Shown here piece after piece: positions 24,067 through 35,570 of a stretch of 64,000 nucleotides of DNA. Positions within the stretch are counted from its first letter, which is position 1. Every line of letters begins with the position of its first letter. A model generated the notes under the pieces. That model had not been told where the DNA came from, ran no database searches, and saw nothing but the letters and a program-made list of their open reading frames with translations. Source of the DNA: Owenia fusiformis (Eukaryota > Annelida > Polychaeta > Sabellida > Oweniidae); assembly GCA_903813345.2 (NCBI GenBank), contig CAIIXF020000010.1, positions 31,393,425 to 31,457,424 of the forward strand. The letters are read 5' to 3'. The translations under genes and the position numbers were made by a program.

Positions 24067-25159
24067 CGAGGGGTGATCCAAAAGTCTTGGACGCCCTGCT
24101 CTAATTTTATCAGTTTTTGATAAAATTACTTTAAACTTTCCAATAATAAAGACCAACAATTTAACTACTTTGTGTATTAATTTCATGGAGAAATGATATA
24201 TTTTAAGTAGTTTTCTAGATAATTTTTAATATAGGGACCCTGCCACCCGGAACGGTATTCGCACATGGCAACTTTCAGCCTTAAATGTTGCCGCTATTTC
24301 ACTTGTTTCGCAAGTCTTGACCACTATCTTTCTTTGAATTTTGAATGTTAAACCATGTTAGTTTACTTCCTTTGTTACTAGGCAACCAATTAATTTTGTT
24401 TTAGTTATAATGTCACGTATGACAATGGCCGTATATGTCAAATTCTAAGAAAATGACATCAGACAAGCAACCCTCATTCTGGTATCATTTTTGCTGCAAC
24501 ATGGCTGCTGAAATGCAGAACATGAAAGAAATCAAAGTGGAACAAAGAATACTGCAAGATATTTTCCCTATTATTAGACCTTGAGCAGCTACCATATGCA
24601 CGATACAGTCTAGATATGGCTCCATGTGATTTTCTTCCTTTTCTCCAGAAAAAAGGAGGGTTGAAAGAAATTTTTTTATTACTCATTGTATGAGGTTTAG
24701 AGTGGCACTCCAGCAGCATTTGTATCACATAAGCAATGGCGGATTCATAAATGACTTCCATTCATTGGTAAAGCGGTATGAAAAATGAGTTAAAATTCGC
24801 GGAAAATATGTTGAAAAGTAGGTCTTAATATGTTAAGATGATGATGGCAGATGGCACTCAGACTGAAAATTGGAAATTCTCTCATATCATGACTAGTGTT
24901 AGGTTGTGCACCTGCACCTAAAGTATTTGCCATATTATAACAGTTGTGACGTGGTTTGCTATATTTAAATACCGTTCCGGGTGGCAGGGACCCGGTATTA
25001 AAAAATATGTAGAAAAGTAGCTGAAATATATTTTTTCTGTTGAAACTTATACACAAAGTTGTTAAGATGTTGATCTTTACTCTCTGAAAGTTTCATGTAA
25101 TTATATTAGAAAATAGCAAAGTTAGAGCAAGGCGTCCAAGACTTTTGGATCACCCCTCG
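24067..25159 (+). mobile_element. mariner-like element with about 200-bp inverted termini
   Basis: Left end CGAGGGGTGATCCAAAAGTC and its inverted match at 25140-25159 are flanked by TA (24065-24066, 25160-25161). Inverted identity extends inward about 200 bp, through CCTGCCACCCGGAACGGTAT at about 24240 and 24970-24990. A decayed mariner transposase C-terminus lies inside. The element split the coding region of the transposase copy at 23811 directly after its first zinc module. Confidence 0.9.
24580..24835 (+). pseudogene. mariner transposase remnant
   Basis: PYARYSLDMAPCDFLPFLQ (about 24592-24648) is the mariner PYSPDLAPCDF block, which carries the second catalytic aspartate of the D,D34D/E triad. 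After frameshifts KRYEK and GKYVEK match the mariner C-terminus RWxKCxxxxGxYFEK. The upstream catalytic core is missing. Confidence 0.75.
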
Positions 25160-26442
25160 TATATCGGATCGAACTCTTAAATACAGTGAACATAAATCAT
25201 CTAACTGTGACATTTGTATTCAGTATCATTGACAATGTAAGCCTGGGCGTAAAAAGCGAGTCGAACAAGGAAGACCTAATGAACAATCAGTACAACCAAT
25301 ACAATCCCCAGTTCACCTCCCCACTCAGTCAGCTGCACAACCAGTCACTCAAGTCACCACCATACACCAGCAGAATTGATTTCTCCAATTTCCTAACAGT
25401 GTGTAGAACAATCAATTTCTCCAGTTAACAACCACACAGCAGTACAATCGATGTCCCAAGTTCCCTGTCGCATAGGCCCTACACTACATAATACACCAAT
25501 ACATTCTTCTCAACCAGAAAAGGTTCAAAACACTGTATTGCAAAGTTCCTTCACTGATATGGGTACATCACCCATAGCAATACCTTCTGATGATGCCAAT
25601 TTTAACATCGAGGAGATCATGAAAAGAAACATAACTTCACAATTAACAAAAACTGAAACAAAAATACATTTGTTTAAGACACGTCGACAGCTTACATATT
25701 CCTGCAAGAAAAAACAATTATGGTCCCAACACAAGGTCAGCCTATTGAATTATCTGTTGTTCTAAGGGCTTCCCGTGTATTGAGTAGTATAGCATCAGAA
25801 AAGGAACTTAAAAGGAGGGCAAAACATATGAACTGTGTCGGAAAGGTGATAGCTGGGGGCTCAAAAGGGTCTCTAATGACACAACAGTCATCATAATTGC
25901 AGGATTTGGACAAAAAATCTCAAGAAACCATTGTTCATGGAATATCTAAAAACATATCTTTGAACGTTGAGAAATCATTAGTGATTAAATCAGTACTAAA
26001 TCTATCATACAAGCAATACGAAACCCTTGAGGTTAAGCAGCACCTATGCAAGTTCAGATCAAAAAAGCATCTAGCGTAAAGGGATATATCTTCAAATATA
26101 CGCCTATTGTATACGTAAAAGACATATCAGTGTTCACAAAGACACTTTTGTCAACATATCAGGATACTAACTCACTTGTAAGAACATTTCCCAACGATGA
26201 GATATGGATAAAGAGTGGGGCCGCTGCTGGACAAGGAAGCTTTAAAATCTGCTTGCAGGTGTGTAACTTGCAATATCTAACTGTGATATCAATTACCCCT
26301 GCGCCAGATTATTATGAAAAAAATGATGCTTTATCCCTTGGACTAAATGCTCAGCAAATAGACACTCTAGCGAATTCAACATAGATGGAAAGAAACATTC
26401 GAGTTTTCATAACTGGTGACTACTGTTTTTTTATGTTATGTA

Positions 26443-27068
26443 CAGGGTGTCAAAAAACAACGGCACACCCCTCTACAGCAAAAAGTACTTAATGTTACAT
26501 GATGTCATATCTCATTTTAAAGACAATTTAATTCTGGAGTTACCTGAGAAATTTCAGCTTTATATCATATAATTTTACAGATTTACAGCTGATTCTTAGT
26601 AGTTGGTATGACCACCAATTGCTACTCAAACAGCAGCTTATCTTGACGGATATGATTTCAATGAAAATTCAGATAAATGTGTAGCATTGCATAATCCTCT
26701 ATGCACTTTCCTTACATTCTTCAGAAATACATTCCCACTGTATCTTTTTTCAAGAGGCTCTTCGTCCATCAGTTCCTATACCCTGTTTTTCAGAACTGAA
26801 CCCATTTGTTCAGTGCAGTTGAAATCTTGTCTAATTCTTTCATATTCCACTTCCTGAAAATTTGACCTTTAACCAGTAACAGAGCAGCAAACAAAGTACC
26901 GAAGTAGCAAACTTTGAAACAATGCAGCTTTTTTAATATAAAGTTCTATTAAATGAAATTTGAGGAGTAACTCCAGAATTAAATTATCTTTAAAATGAGG
27001 TATGACACTATATGACACATTCAGGACTTTTTGCTGTAGAGGGGGTGCCATTGTTTTTTAACACCCTG
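26443..27068. mobile_element. TA-target MITE 3, 626 bp
   Basis: Left end CAGGGTGTCAAAAAACAACG and the reverse complement of the right end, CAGGGTGTTAAAAAACAATG, pair over about 43 bp, through CCCCTCTACAGCAAAAAGT. TA flanks both sides (26441-26442, 27069-27070). It shares CAGGGTGT ends with MITEs 1 and 2 but the rest differs, so it is a separate family. It interrupts the transposase relic between GDYCF and YGLSGACGKY. Confidence 0.92.
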
Positions 27069-28261
27069 TATATGGTCTCTCTGGAGCGTGTGGCAAATAT
27101 TGCTGCCTGTTCTGTTATACAACTAAAACAGCACTTAAACTTCCCAGAACCCAGAGAAATAACAAAGTTAGAACACTCGCAGAACTGAACCAAGATCATA
27201 AAAACTAATTAAAGGCAAATGAAATGTGAAATTCGCAATGAATTTTAAAAATGTCATCCACGGGCCTATTTGGAGCATTCCCTTAGATCAAGTTTATCCC
27301 CCCTATCTTCACATTTTGCTCGGAATAGTTCAAAAGCATCACAATCCACTTGAAGCAGTGTCACACCATCGACCAGAGGATCGCTAATGATGTCGCAGAT
27401 AGTAATGTGAAGATTCGTGATGGGAGGTGATGGGACTTTGTGAAAAATTTGAGGGATTACAAAGTGAAACTAGCAAGAATTGGATTTTTAAAATTTGAAC
27501 TCTCTGAAACTGATATTGATGACAAGAAAACAAGAAGTGAACTTACAAAGGAGATAAATGATCTTAAGTCATCCCTCAAATCACCAACAATGGAGTTAGA
27601 CGATGGCTTGTTGGTTGAGCAAATTCAACATGTTCTCAATAAACATAACATTGTTCAACAAGAATATCACAACAGATCATTCGTCGGAAACCATTGTCAT
27701 AAATATGTCAGATGTTCAAGACTTAATTATCTGTATCAAGGATAAGGTATGTGAACTTACAAGCGATGTAAACATGAACAGTTTAGCCTCATCTATCCCC
27801 TAAACAATGGAGAAACTTAATAGACTCTTTTTACGGATCCACACAGTAATAGGACACACTAACAATATAACCCCAGATGAAATACCTGAAATTCAAAACT
27901 CTATAGATGCATACTTGGCCTACTTTAGACGCAAATACCAGAATGGCATTATTCCCAAACATCATTTCCTGGATGACCATGTAGTACCTTGGATTAGGAA
28001 ATGGGGCTTCAGCATGGGGCTTCATGGAGAACAAGGTGTAGAGGGGATACACAAGGAAATAAAAAATACTTGAGACGAAAAACCTTTTCAGGAAAAAAAA
28101 GCTGCTAGATATATGTCTGTGATGAAAGATCACCATACAAGAGTTAATCCTGTACTTTTAAAATCAATTGTTCTCTCAAAAAAAACGCAAAACAGAAAAA
28201 GAGGAGGAAACAAACACGCAAATGTACATTTAAGCTCGATTAAATAATATGATGAATAGGG

Positions 28262-29151
28262 CGATACTACTGAGGTTGGCCTTGGAGGCCGTGTTGTTCA
28301 GGACTTGACTTATGATCTTGGGAGGTAAATGATCGATTTTTCACAGGTGTGCCACTGGCAAAGCAGCTCAAGCAAGCTCAAATATATGTGTGTGGTACTA
28401 CAATGTCTAACAGAAAAGACTTTCCTAAATCTTTGACGGATAAATGACTACTTGCTCACCTGAAGCAGAGGGGGCAATACCACACTGCTATAGTTAAAGA
28501 TGATCTGACAGCTTGCACATGGAAGGACAACAAAGTTGTAAGCTTTCTCACTAATGTTTCAAGCCCAAGGGGTAATACCACAATACGCCGGAAGGAGAGA
28601 TGGCACACGGATAGATCTGCCATGCCCACCTTGTGTTCTTCTTTATAATAAATATATGGGAGCTGTTGACATCAACGATGCTTTGGTGAGACCTTACAAT
28701 TCTGACCGCAAGTGTCAACGCTGGTGGCTCAGGCCTTTCTTCAAACTAGCATTAGATCGTGTTTGAGTGAACAGTTACATTATTTATAAGAAGAACTTGC
28801 TGAAATGGCCATCGTTACTAAACCAATGACACAATTAGAATTTCTGTCCACTCTCATCAAACAACTTCTTGGAACCAACTGCAGCTGCAAGAGACCAGGC
28901 CCAAAGCTAAATGTCCGACTCAAAGTCCCCCTCATTGAAGAACAAGGACATGAAAACATACACATGGTTGAATTAGGACTACTCCCTAAAGGGAGGTGTG
29001 ACCAATGTTGCAAAAATGGAGGAAAAAATGCTCGAAAGGTAACGCGACATGGTTGCCGTATATGTAATGTGCGCTTGTGTCCAGGAGAATGCCATGCCGC
29101 CTTTCACAGAGATCTTGCTATAAGGCAGCAGCAACAGGAACAGGAGGATTA
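28262..29151 (+). pseudogene. piggyBac-like transposase relic 2 (C-terminal half with cysteine-rich domain)
   Basis: Blocks are RFFTGVPLAKQLKQ, YVCGTTMSNRKDFPKSL (GT-x-x-NRK-x-P), LTACTWKDNKVVSFLTN (W-x-D-x-K-x-V), then 28554-28766 with PCVLLYNKYMGAVDINDALV and RKCQRWWLRPFFKLALD. 28805-29149 ends with the cysteine-rich domain: GRCDQCCKNG, then GCRICNVRLCPGECHAAFHR, which in piggyBac binds the transposon end. Only a few frameshifts separate the blocks. The N-terminal half and both TTAA ends are missing; it starts within about 20 bp of the stop of the preceding transposase ruin. Confidence 0.85.
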
Positions 29152-29642
29152 GTATGGCAGGTAAGCTCAAACTATTTTATACTTTTAGCATTGTTTATAG
29201 AGAGGGGCAAGTATAGTTTAGAAGCTAATTCTGTTGCAGAATACAATTTGTAACATGTTATCCGAATGCTTGATAATCACTGGGAGCCAGCATATTAAAC
29301 TTCACAAGACTTAGTTGGACAGCCTTTTGAAACCTGATAGCCAAGGCTGATACACCAGAGAGCCTCATTCTGAGCTGTTGCTTAGTGATGGCTTATGTTT
29401 TAAAATGGCTGCCTTTTTCATCTTTTTATGCATTTTTAAACAGTCTACCATGTACTACATGACTAACAGATTAACACCAAAATGAAATAAATTGCAAGGG
29501 CAATATCTAATTATCCCATTAGTAGAGCTAAAGATGAAACATTGATGACCTCTAGGGATTTCCTAGGTCTTAATCTCAGCCACCCTCTTTGAAGATCTGA
29601 AACTCTCTTAATGGCCATTAACATTAATCTATTATAATGAAA

Positions 29643-29744
29643 AATCTGGTTGTGGCACTGCTCTCAAACATCTTGATTAGTGTTGTTCAAAGTGTCTCCT
29701 ATATGCAGGTCAAAGGATTTCCAAGCGGTGCCACAACCAGATTT
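29643..29744. repeat. Subterminal hairpin in copy B
   Basis: AAATCTGGTTGTGGCA at 29643-29658 pairs perfectly with 29729-29744 across a 70-bp loop. Confidence 0.85.
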
Positions 29745-29828
29745 TGAGAAAAATGTGTTTGAAATTATGCCATCCCTCTATCATTATCCTATTTGCCTCT
29801 GCAGTTGAGATTTTACTAACACAAAATG

Positions 29829-30058
29829 GATCATGCTGAAATACACAAAAAATGGATTGAAAATATTTTGTAGACTATGTGGAAGTAAACATCTTCATAT
29901 AAAGGAAAATATAAACCAAAATCATGTATTGGGATACAGAATGAAGTTTTAATATGTCTTGGAATAAATCTTGATGATGACAATGCGTTCATGCATCCTA
30001 AAGAAGTTTGCCAAAGATGTTATTCTGCATTCAATAAGTTCAAAAATTATCAAAGACC
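29829..30058 (+). pseudogene. Copy B N-terminal zinc module, frameshifted
   Basis: The frame gives IFCRLCGSKHLHIKENIN (CRLCG at 29869-29883). After a one-base shift near 29940 it gives LICLGINLDDDN, then MHPKEVCQRCYSAFNKF (29991-30040). The C-x2-C...H-P-x3-C-x2-C layout is the same as copy 2 (CRIC...HPAKICNVC) and, to my reading, that of the RAG1 N-terminal region and the N-RAG-TP elements of molluscs. Its likely role is zinc-dependent DNA or protein binding at the N-terminus of the transposase. A single shift separates the two halves. Confidence 0.6.
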
Positions 30059-30307
30059 AATTACAAGGAATTAAATGAACTCATTAAAGAAAGAAATTCA
30101 AAATGGAAAGTACAATCAGAAAAACAAGAAAATTGCCGGCTGTGTCAGGAATATGTTAGAATTCGCAATCCAATGGGCCTGAAAAGTAAAGCAGTAACAG
30201 ACAATGATATGCTTGATACTAGTACTGGATCCAGCTTCAATTTTGATGAAACTAATCTAGACCTCTCAAGCAGATTCATATGCAGTACTCCCTAAAAGCG
30301 ATGCACA

Positions 30308-30502
30308 ATGACGACAACATCAGTTTCGGCACAAGTGACTCCCAGTCGTGGTAGAGAGACTACAATCAAAGATATAATTGATTCAAAAACAATCAAGGAC
30401 CCCTTATCTGTATGGGAAGAAAAACTATTAACTAGTCTAGTACGTCGGAAAATGAAGCATGGTCAAAATGACGGGGAGCTCATCTGCAAAACTGGAGGAA
30501 AG
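30308..30502 (+). pseudogene. Copy B linker exon
   Basis: Reads TTIKDIIDSKTIKDPLSVWE-type text (in pieces: KDIIDSKTIKDPLSVWEEK, then LLTSLVRRKMKHG) and ends GGK followed by the donor GTAAGA. Directly upstream, 30130-30200, ENCRLCQEYVRIRN gives a second C-x2-C module. The exon end is in phase 0, and copy D has the same arrangement at 43272, so the intron is ancestral to these copies. Confidence 0.6.
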
Positions 30503-30785
30503 GTAAGAAAACAATAATACCACAAGCACGACTATTAACTTGCATGTCAAACTGTTATTCACAAATGAATGGATTATATCTTTGTAATGCAGTCCCTGAG
30601 TCAATAGAAATCATAAGATCATACATTAGATAAAGTCACATACATGGTGTTTAATGACCTTTTAATGTACACTTCAATTGATGATCATTAAGAGAGATCA
30701 AATGCCTATTAACAACAGTCTTTGTTATCTAAGAATTAATTGATTCATGAATAGGTCCTTATCACTTGTAATTATTACATTCCAG

Positions 30786-31511
30786 CCACTTGTGTTTATG
30801 AAAGTAGACAGGCCCCAGATTCTAAGCAATAATGCAAAATCACTATTGAAAAAGCAAAGATCAAGGAAAATGAAAAAATACAGGGAAAAATTGAGTGGTG
30901 GAATAAATGATTCAATGGTTCATCAGTTGTCAAATGAATTTAAGGTGGAGTATAGAAAGAAGAGAAATCGTGGAATGATATCATCTCTTACAAAATTAAA
31001 GCATAAGAAGATCTCCGCAAAACAAGCTCTTACAATGAAAGCAGCTGCAAGGTTAACTTGGGGACAAACAAAAGTTATTATGCGACACCTAAAAATTGCC
31101 AATGTCAAACTGGATAGCTACAACAATCAATGTGAAGAAAAGAAAAAACTACTCAGAAAAATAAACATAAGGGCAAAATTAAAATTGTTAGCGCAAAGGG
31201 ATTTATCAGGACCATCAAGCAGAAAAGGTATAATTTACAAAAAATTGCCATTGGCATACATAACGAATCTGCCAGCACATATTACGGAACACATTAAAAA
31301 AATGGAACAATACAATTTGCTGATAAAAGATCATCCTGTTATACCTCAAAATGAGATTTGGATCAAAATTGGAGGTGATAAGGGAGGGGGTAGTACGAAA
31401 GTAAGCTTTCAAGTACTCAATACAAATCACCCAAATGCGACAACAAACACACTTGTTTTTGCTATGGTCCGTGCTAGCGACAGCCGAGAAAACCTGGAGG
31501 CATTATTGAAC
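30786..31511 (+). pseudogene. Copy B transposase core exon with first catalytic aspartate
   Basis: The acceptor ACATTCCAG ends at 30785. The frame is open for 242 codons: a Lys/Arg-rich helical region (KKQRSRKMKKYREKL, KHKKISAKQALTMKAAARL), then AYITNLPAHITEHIKKMEQ, then NEIWIKIGGDKGGGSTKVSF with the GGD aspartate codon at 31377-31379, then FAMVRASDSRENLEALL. It is the longest uninterrupted frame of the family in the window. D-K-G-G-G after a beta strand fits the first acidic residue of an RNase H-like DDE fold (inference). The stop after LEALLN is probably a decay mutation because homologous text continues beyond it. Confidence 0.65.
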
Positions 31512-33271
31512 TGATATAAACCGGAATTTGAACACTTAAAAACCATGAAATATAAAGACAAATTGATAAGGCTGTTTCTGTGTGGAGACTATGAATTCCT
31601 CACTAAAACAATGGGATTGTCTGGCCCTGCTGGCACTTCCCATGTCTATGGTGCAACATAAACCACTCAGAATTTGGTATTCCTAGAAAGGATCGAAAGA
31701 ATATCTCAGAGAGAAATCTCCAGGAAATGAAAGGATTATACAACGAATTTTTGATTGATGGAGACGGAAAAAAAAGCAAATGCTAAGAACTATAAAAACG
31801 TTATACATTCGCCTCTATTTGATATAGAACTCTCACATATTTGCCCCCCTTACCTACATTTTTTACTTGGACTTGTCCTCAAACACCATAATACAGGGTG
31901 TCCCGAAAGTATGGGGTCCCCCCTAGGCAGACATATACCAGTGTTGTCATAGTATGTGTCATATATCATTTTAAAGCTTATCCAAAGTTACATTGATTCC
32001 CCAAGTATCATGGTTCAACTCTCAAATGTTAAAAAATTACAGGCATTTCAAAAGTTAGTGTTTGGTCAAAATTAAGTTCAATTTTACACCAAATCACTAG
32101 TCAATGTGTCCTCCCAGGCCATCTTAACAGCAGCAATTCTTTTCGGGTCGGATGGATATTGAGTTGGAAAAAGAGAATGGTGAGGGTAGAAACTCTAAGG
32201 AAACTCTTCTAAAGTGCCTTAACAGGTTTTAAGAGGGTTATGAAATTCCACATCCCTTTTTGAAGGGCTTTTAAGGTCATATTTGAAAATAATTGCTGCT
32301 GTTAACATAGCCAAGGGGGGTCTCATACACTAGTAGTGTGGTGTAAAATTGAACTTTATTTTGACAAAACACTAACTTTTAAAATGACTAACTTTTTCCC
32401 TTTTGGGAGTTAAACCATAATACTTGGCAAATCAATGTAACTTTGGATAAGCTTTAAAATGATATATGATACATGCTATGAGGACGTTGGAATATGTCTG
32501 CCTAGGGGGGCCCCCATACTTTCGGGACATCCTGTACATTAATATCTTCTTGTAACAAAATGGGTATTATTATTGCAAAGCGCATCGCAAAGGAAGATAT
32601 GGACGCGGAAAGTGGAAGTGATACAGTCTATGGAATTTACATAAAAGGATGGAAAAAACTATATGGACTAAAAAAGAAATGGGAAAAAAACTTCAAATAC
32701 TTCACAAAAGCAGAAACTTCACGATCAAATGTGGGGAATAAAGGAAAAATTAGAACTTAAACTGGAATCTGGGCCAGTTGCTGCCTCGTTGGATGGCATA
32801 CTCAAAAAACATAGTATTCACAGAGCGGCATATCACGGAAAAAGCCTGGTTGGCAACCATTGCCACAAATATCTTAAAAGAGAAGTGTATGAGGATTTGG
32901 GAGATAAGGTTGTTCGAGTTTCTTCTCAAATGTGCCAATCTTTAGGAATTAAAACAAGAATACTGAAACAAGCAACTGAGGCCAAGAATAAGTTCATAAA
33001 AATAAACGATGCCTTTGCCCAGGCCCAAGGCACATATCTTGAAAGACCATATAGTACCCTGGATAGCTCGTTTTAATTGTGGCATGGGCCTGCAAGGAGA
33101 ACAGGGTATCGAATCGATTCACAAGATTTTTAATGAACTAGATCAAAGAATGGGCTCGGTAAAAAATCCAGTCAACAGGATTACATCAACTCTCATGGCA
33201 TGTCAGCCTGAAATAATCAGCGCCCATCCCATCGTTAAGAGAGAGAAACGTAATGTCGTCAAGAAACTGTA
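31512..33271 (+). pseudogene. Copy B transposase C-terminal part, broken
   Basis: After the stop come LIRLFLCGDYEFLTKTMGLS (second aspartate at 31587-31589), then, shifted, CLWCNINHSEFGI (a C-x2-C...H). RNLQEMKGLYNEF and CPPYLHFLLGLVLKHHN follow. After a MITE come AAYHGKSLVGNHCHKYL (32828-32878) and KDHIVPWIARFNCGMGLQGE, then EQGIESIHKIF (E at about 33099-33113). The tail is Lys/Arg-rich to a stop at 33269-33271. D1 to D2 is 70 codons; D2 to E is about 290 without the MITE, with zinc-type Cys/His residues between, as in several DDE superfamilies. Confidence 0.6.
31894..32534. mobile_element. TA-target MITE 2, same family as MITE 1, 641 bp
   Basis: The termini CAGGGTGTCCCGAAAGTATG and inverse at 32515-32534 (one mismatch) are flanked by TA (31892-31893, 32535-32536). 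The internal sequence matches MITE 1 at 15519-16148 almost throughout. It lies in the C-terminal part of transposon copy B. Confidence 0.93.
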
Positions 33272-33691
33272 ATATGTAAGTTAAGACTTTTTACCATTCA
33301 TCAAAGACATGTAACATGTCTTTGCTAGCATTCAAACAGCATACATTTACACACATCACATTATCTAAAAAACAGAAGATAACACCATAAAATTATTACA
33401 ATTAATTTGAAAAGTCTACAAACGTGCATGATTTTAAACAAAATGACTAATAATTAACCGACTAACAATATATAACATTATTACTATGAAAAATTCAAGA
33501 AATTGCTGTGAAATGTATAGTGGCCATTAAAAGGGGATAAGTAAATTGACTGTTGTAACTTAATACCTAATGCATACATGGCTATCAGGCACACATTGCC
33601 TATTTGAGTTAAATGTTAATGGGATCTCCACTAGCACCACTAGTGGATATCTATATCACTACAACTAAATCTACAGTTCTGGCTCCCAGTG

Positions 33692-34242
33692 TAATGGCAA
33701 TAATGGTGTTCAGATACCCCAATATCTCCCCAGACAACATATTTATACAAGATTTATTACTCAGAATATAGGTTGAACAATGCCCTTAAAGAAAATATAT
33801 GGTTTTATGGGTCTTGGATACCATTTTGCCATTAAAAATTGATAATAATGTCGAATGCTGCTGAAATCGTGATTTTTCGAGAAAAGTTCCGGGCGCTAAA
33901 GGGTTAAGCAAAATGGGTTGCTTATGAACCCTAAATGCAAGATGTAGTGACTTTTGTTTACATAATCACATTCTGTACTGAAGCTGGGAAAATATCTAAG
34001 ATAGAAATGAACAGTGATAAGTTAAGTTAAAAAAAATATACCACAAATGCAACAAGTATTATGAGTTTAAGATTAAGCTAGACACTCAAATAGATGAAGT
34101 GATCAACAAAGTATCAAATCATGAGGCAGAATAAGTGTTGACGATAACTTAATTATTAAACATCTCTAAACACAAATTTGGACATATATTACTTTTACTT
34201 CAAATTAGTTGATTATCTTGATGAAGTTAAAGAGGATACACC
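33692..34242. other. No gene recognised
   Basis: AT-rich spacer between the transposon copy and a LINE fragment; no motif is seen. Confidence 0.5.
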
Positions 34243-34856
34243 ATGTCTTTTAAAATTTACCATTTCAAGATGATTCAGTACATGGGGATCAATACTTGTT
34301 GCCCTGCATATGCGGATGACATAGCATTAATAGCACTTTTTCCAGGCGCTACGAATACGTTATTGGACATATCCTTCAAGCATAGTAATAAATGGAGGTA
34401 CAACCTTCATCCAGGAAAATGTGTGGCATTAACATATGGCTCTAAAAGAAATCTTAAATTTAGACTGGGAAATGATATCGTAAATAATGAATCCACTGCC
34501 AAACATGTAGGCATTCCATTGTCTACAAACAATAAGTTTACTGAACATGTCAAACAGGGTATATCAAGAGGGAAGAGAAAGTTGTTTTCACTCTTCAGAC
34601 TTGGACTTAAATCGGGAGGATTACCACCCCTTCTAGCCATAAAACTATTCAACAGCTTTGTAATACCTACCATGTTATACAGTGATCAGATCATTAATAA
34701 CAATACACAGGAATTGGAAATGATGGAAGTTACCCAACGAGAGATCGGATGTAGGGTCCAATTTTTTCCCAGCACCGCTAGCAATCCAACATCAATTATG
34801 CTAGTCGGATTGATTTTGTTTTAATGGTAGACATTAAAGCTGGTTTATATCGAGAA
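34243..34856 (+). pseudogene. LINE reverse transcriptase fragment, left part
   Basis: Contains CPAYADDIALIA, the YADD catalytic box, then KWRYNLHPGKCVALTYGSKR, then KHVGIPLSTNNKF and LLAIKLFNSFVIPTMLY, the palm-to-thumb sequence of a non-LTR reverse transcriptase of a different lineage from the 4.8-kb element. Coding decays after ASNPTSIMLVGL. Its C-terminal continuation appears at 35727-36249, after an 863-bp insertion. The fingers, motif A and endonuclease are absent. Confidence 0.8.
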
Positions 34857-35046
34857 GCGAGTTCCATCTTTAATTAATTACAGTGATTAATTACTGGGTC
34901 ACTGGCTGGTCGATGCTGGTCAACCTACCCCTCACTTATTCTTCAGTTGCCACGTGGAGATACAGGCTTACTTTCAGGCTCATATTTACTTACGTCTAAT
35001 CATATAAAAATAATCATACGCATAATCATTTGCGCATAGGATTACA

Positions 35047-35442
35047 ATGTCAACCATAAAGGACATGAAAAGGAAGCTTGAGGAGCTCGGGGCCGAGTTA
35101 CCCCCAAAAAACGCAAGGAAGGCAGTTTACGAGGAATATCTCATACAGGCCAACGCTGAGGCCAATGCGAACGTGGACTATCATTCGGATGGAGAAGAGG
35201 GCCCCGTCCCTCAAGAGGAGAATCACACCTTGACCATGCTTGAGGGCATCAGCCACGGGATGGAGAAGATACAGGAGGCGTTGGGCAATTTGGATCAGAG
35301 AGTTGGAGCACAAGAAGCAGCGGCGTCGCCACTGGGATTACCATCAACACATCCAATGCCCCAGTTTCACGGAGGTGCCCCCGAAGTAACTGCCACCCAT
35401 ACCACCACCTTATCTTGCCCTCCCCCGGGGGGTACACACTAG
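35047..35442 (+). CDS. Gag-like protein start with SAP-type helix pair
   Basis: The start ATG follows GCATAGGATTACA. The N-terminus MSTIKDMKRKLEELGAELPP followed by KNARKAVYEEYL is a SAP-like helix-turn-helix of the kind seen at the N-terminus of many invertebrate gag proteins. Then come an acidic segment (HSDGEEGPVPQEEN), a coiled-coil heptad region (MLEGISHGMEKIQEALGNLD) and a Pro-rich tail. After the stop another frame reads ASASVSPNDLPAVELAQ, as in DIRS-type gag. The call is by composition and pattern only; a host DNA-binding protein fragment is the alternative. Confidence 0.45.
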   Translation: MSTIKDMKRKLEELGAELPPKNARKAVYEEYLIQANAEANANVDYHSDGEEGPVPQEENHTLTMLEGISHGMEKIQEALGNLDQRVGAQEAAASPLGLPSTHPMPQFHGGAPEVTATHTTTLSCPPPGGTH

Positions 35443-35570
35443 CAAACGCCTCAGCAAGCGTGTCACCGAACGACTTGCCCGCGGTGGAATTAGCCCAAAT
35501 ATAAATGTGCCGTATAGATTGGAACGCATTGGTTTTCAATTTATACCACGCAGTTTCGAATATGCATTCC

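Larger units (their letters stand above)
23811..28245 (+). pseudogene. RAG1-N-terminal-like transposase, nearly full-length ruin (copy 2)
   Basis: Blocks occur in the order of the 29278 copy. (1) 23811-24062: N-terminal module with CRIC at residues 18-21 and HPAKICNVC at 63-71. (2) After a mariner insertion, 25191-25380: SNCDIC, KPGRKKRVEQGRP and a Gln/Pro-rich linker. (3) 25550-26080: IPSDDANFNIEEIMKRN and RASRVLSSIASEKELKRR. (4) 26046-26384: IVYVKDISVFTKTLL, then NDEIWIKSGAAAGQGSFK, where the GGDKGGG aspartate is gone. (5) FITGDYCF before a MITE and YGLSGACGKYCCLFC after it. (6) IPLDQVYPPYLHILLGIVQK. (7) SFVGNHCHKY. (8) 27807-28073: HHFLDDHVVPWIRK, then GEQGVEGIHKEI. (9) a Lys-rich tail to a stop near 28243. 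The first acidic residue is lost and frames are broken, so it is inactive. Confidence 0.65.
29278..33691 (+). mobile_element. RAG1-N-terminal-like transposon, best-bounded copy B
   Basis: The left terminus CACTGGGAGCCAG (29278-29290) is matched in inverse orientation at 33679-33691. The 4-bp repeat TAAT flanks the pair directly (29274-29277, 33692-33695). The coding region of a DDE-like transposase lies between (29829-33271). A CAC start with a 4-bp target duplication recalls the Chapaev/CMC group and, more loosely, the CAC heptamer start of Transib/RAG ends; the superfamily is inference. Length is 4414 bp, including a later 641-bp MITE. Confidence 0.65.

Noticed and set aside
24237-24995. 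Separate nested MITE with GGGACCCTGCCACC ends inside the 24-kb mariner
   Set aside because: Inverted identity is continuous from the mariner ends to these words, so they are part of one long inverted terminus.
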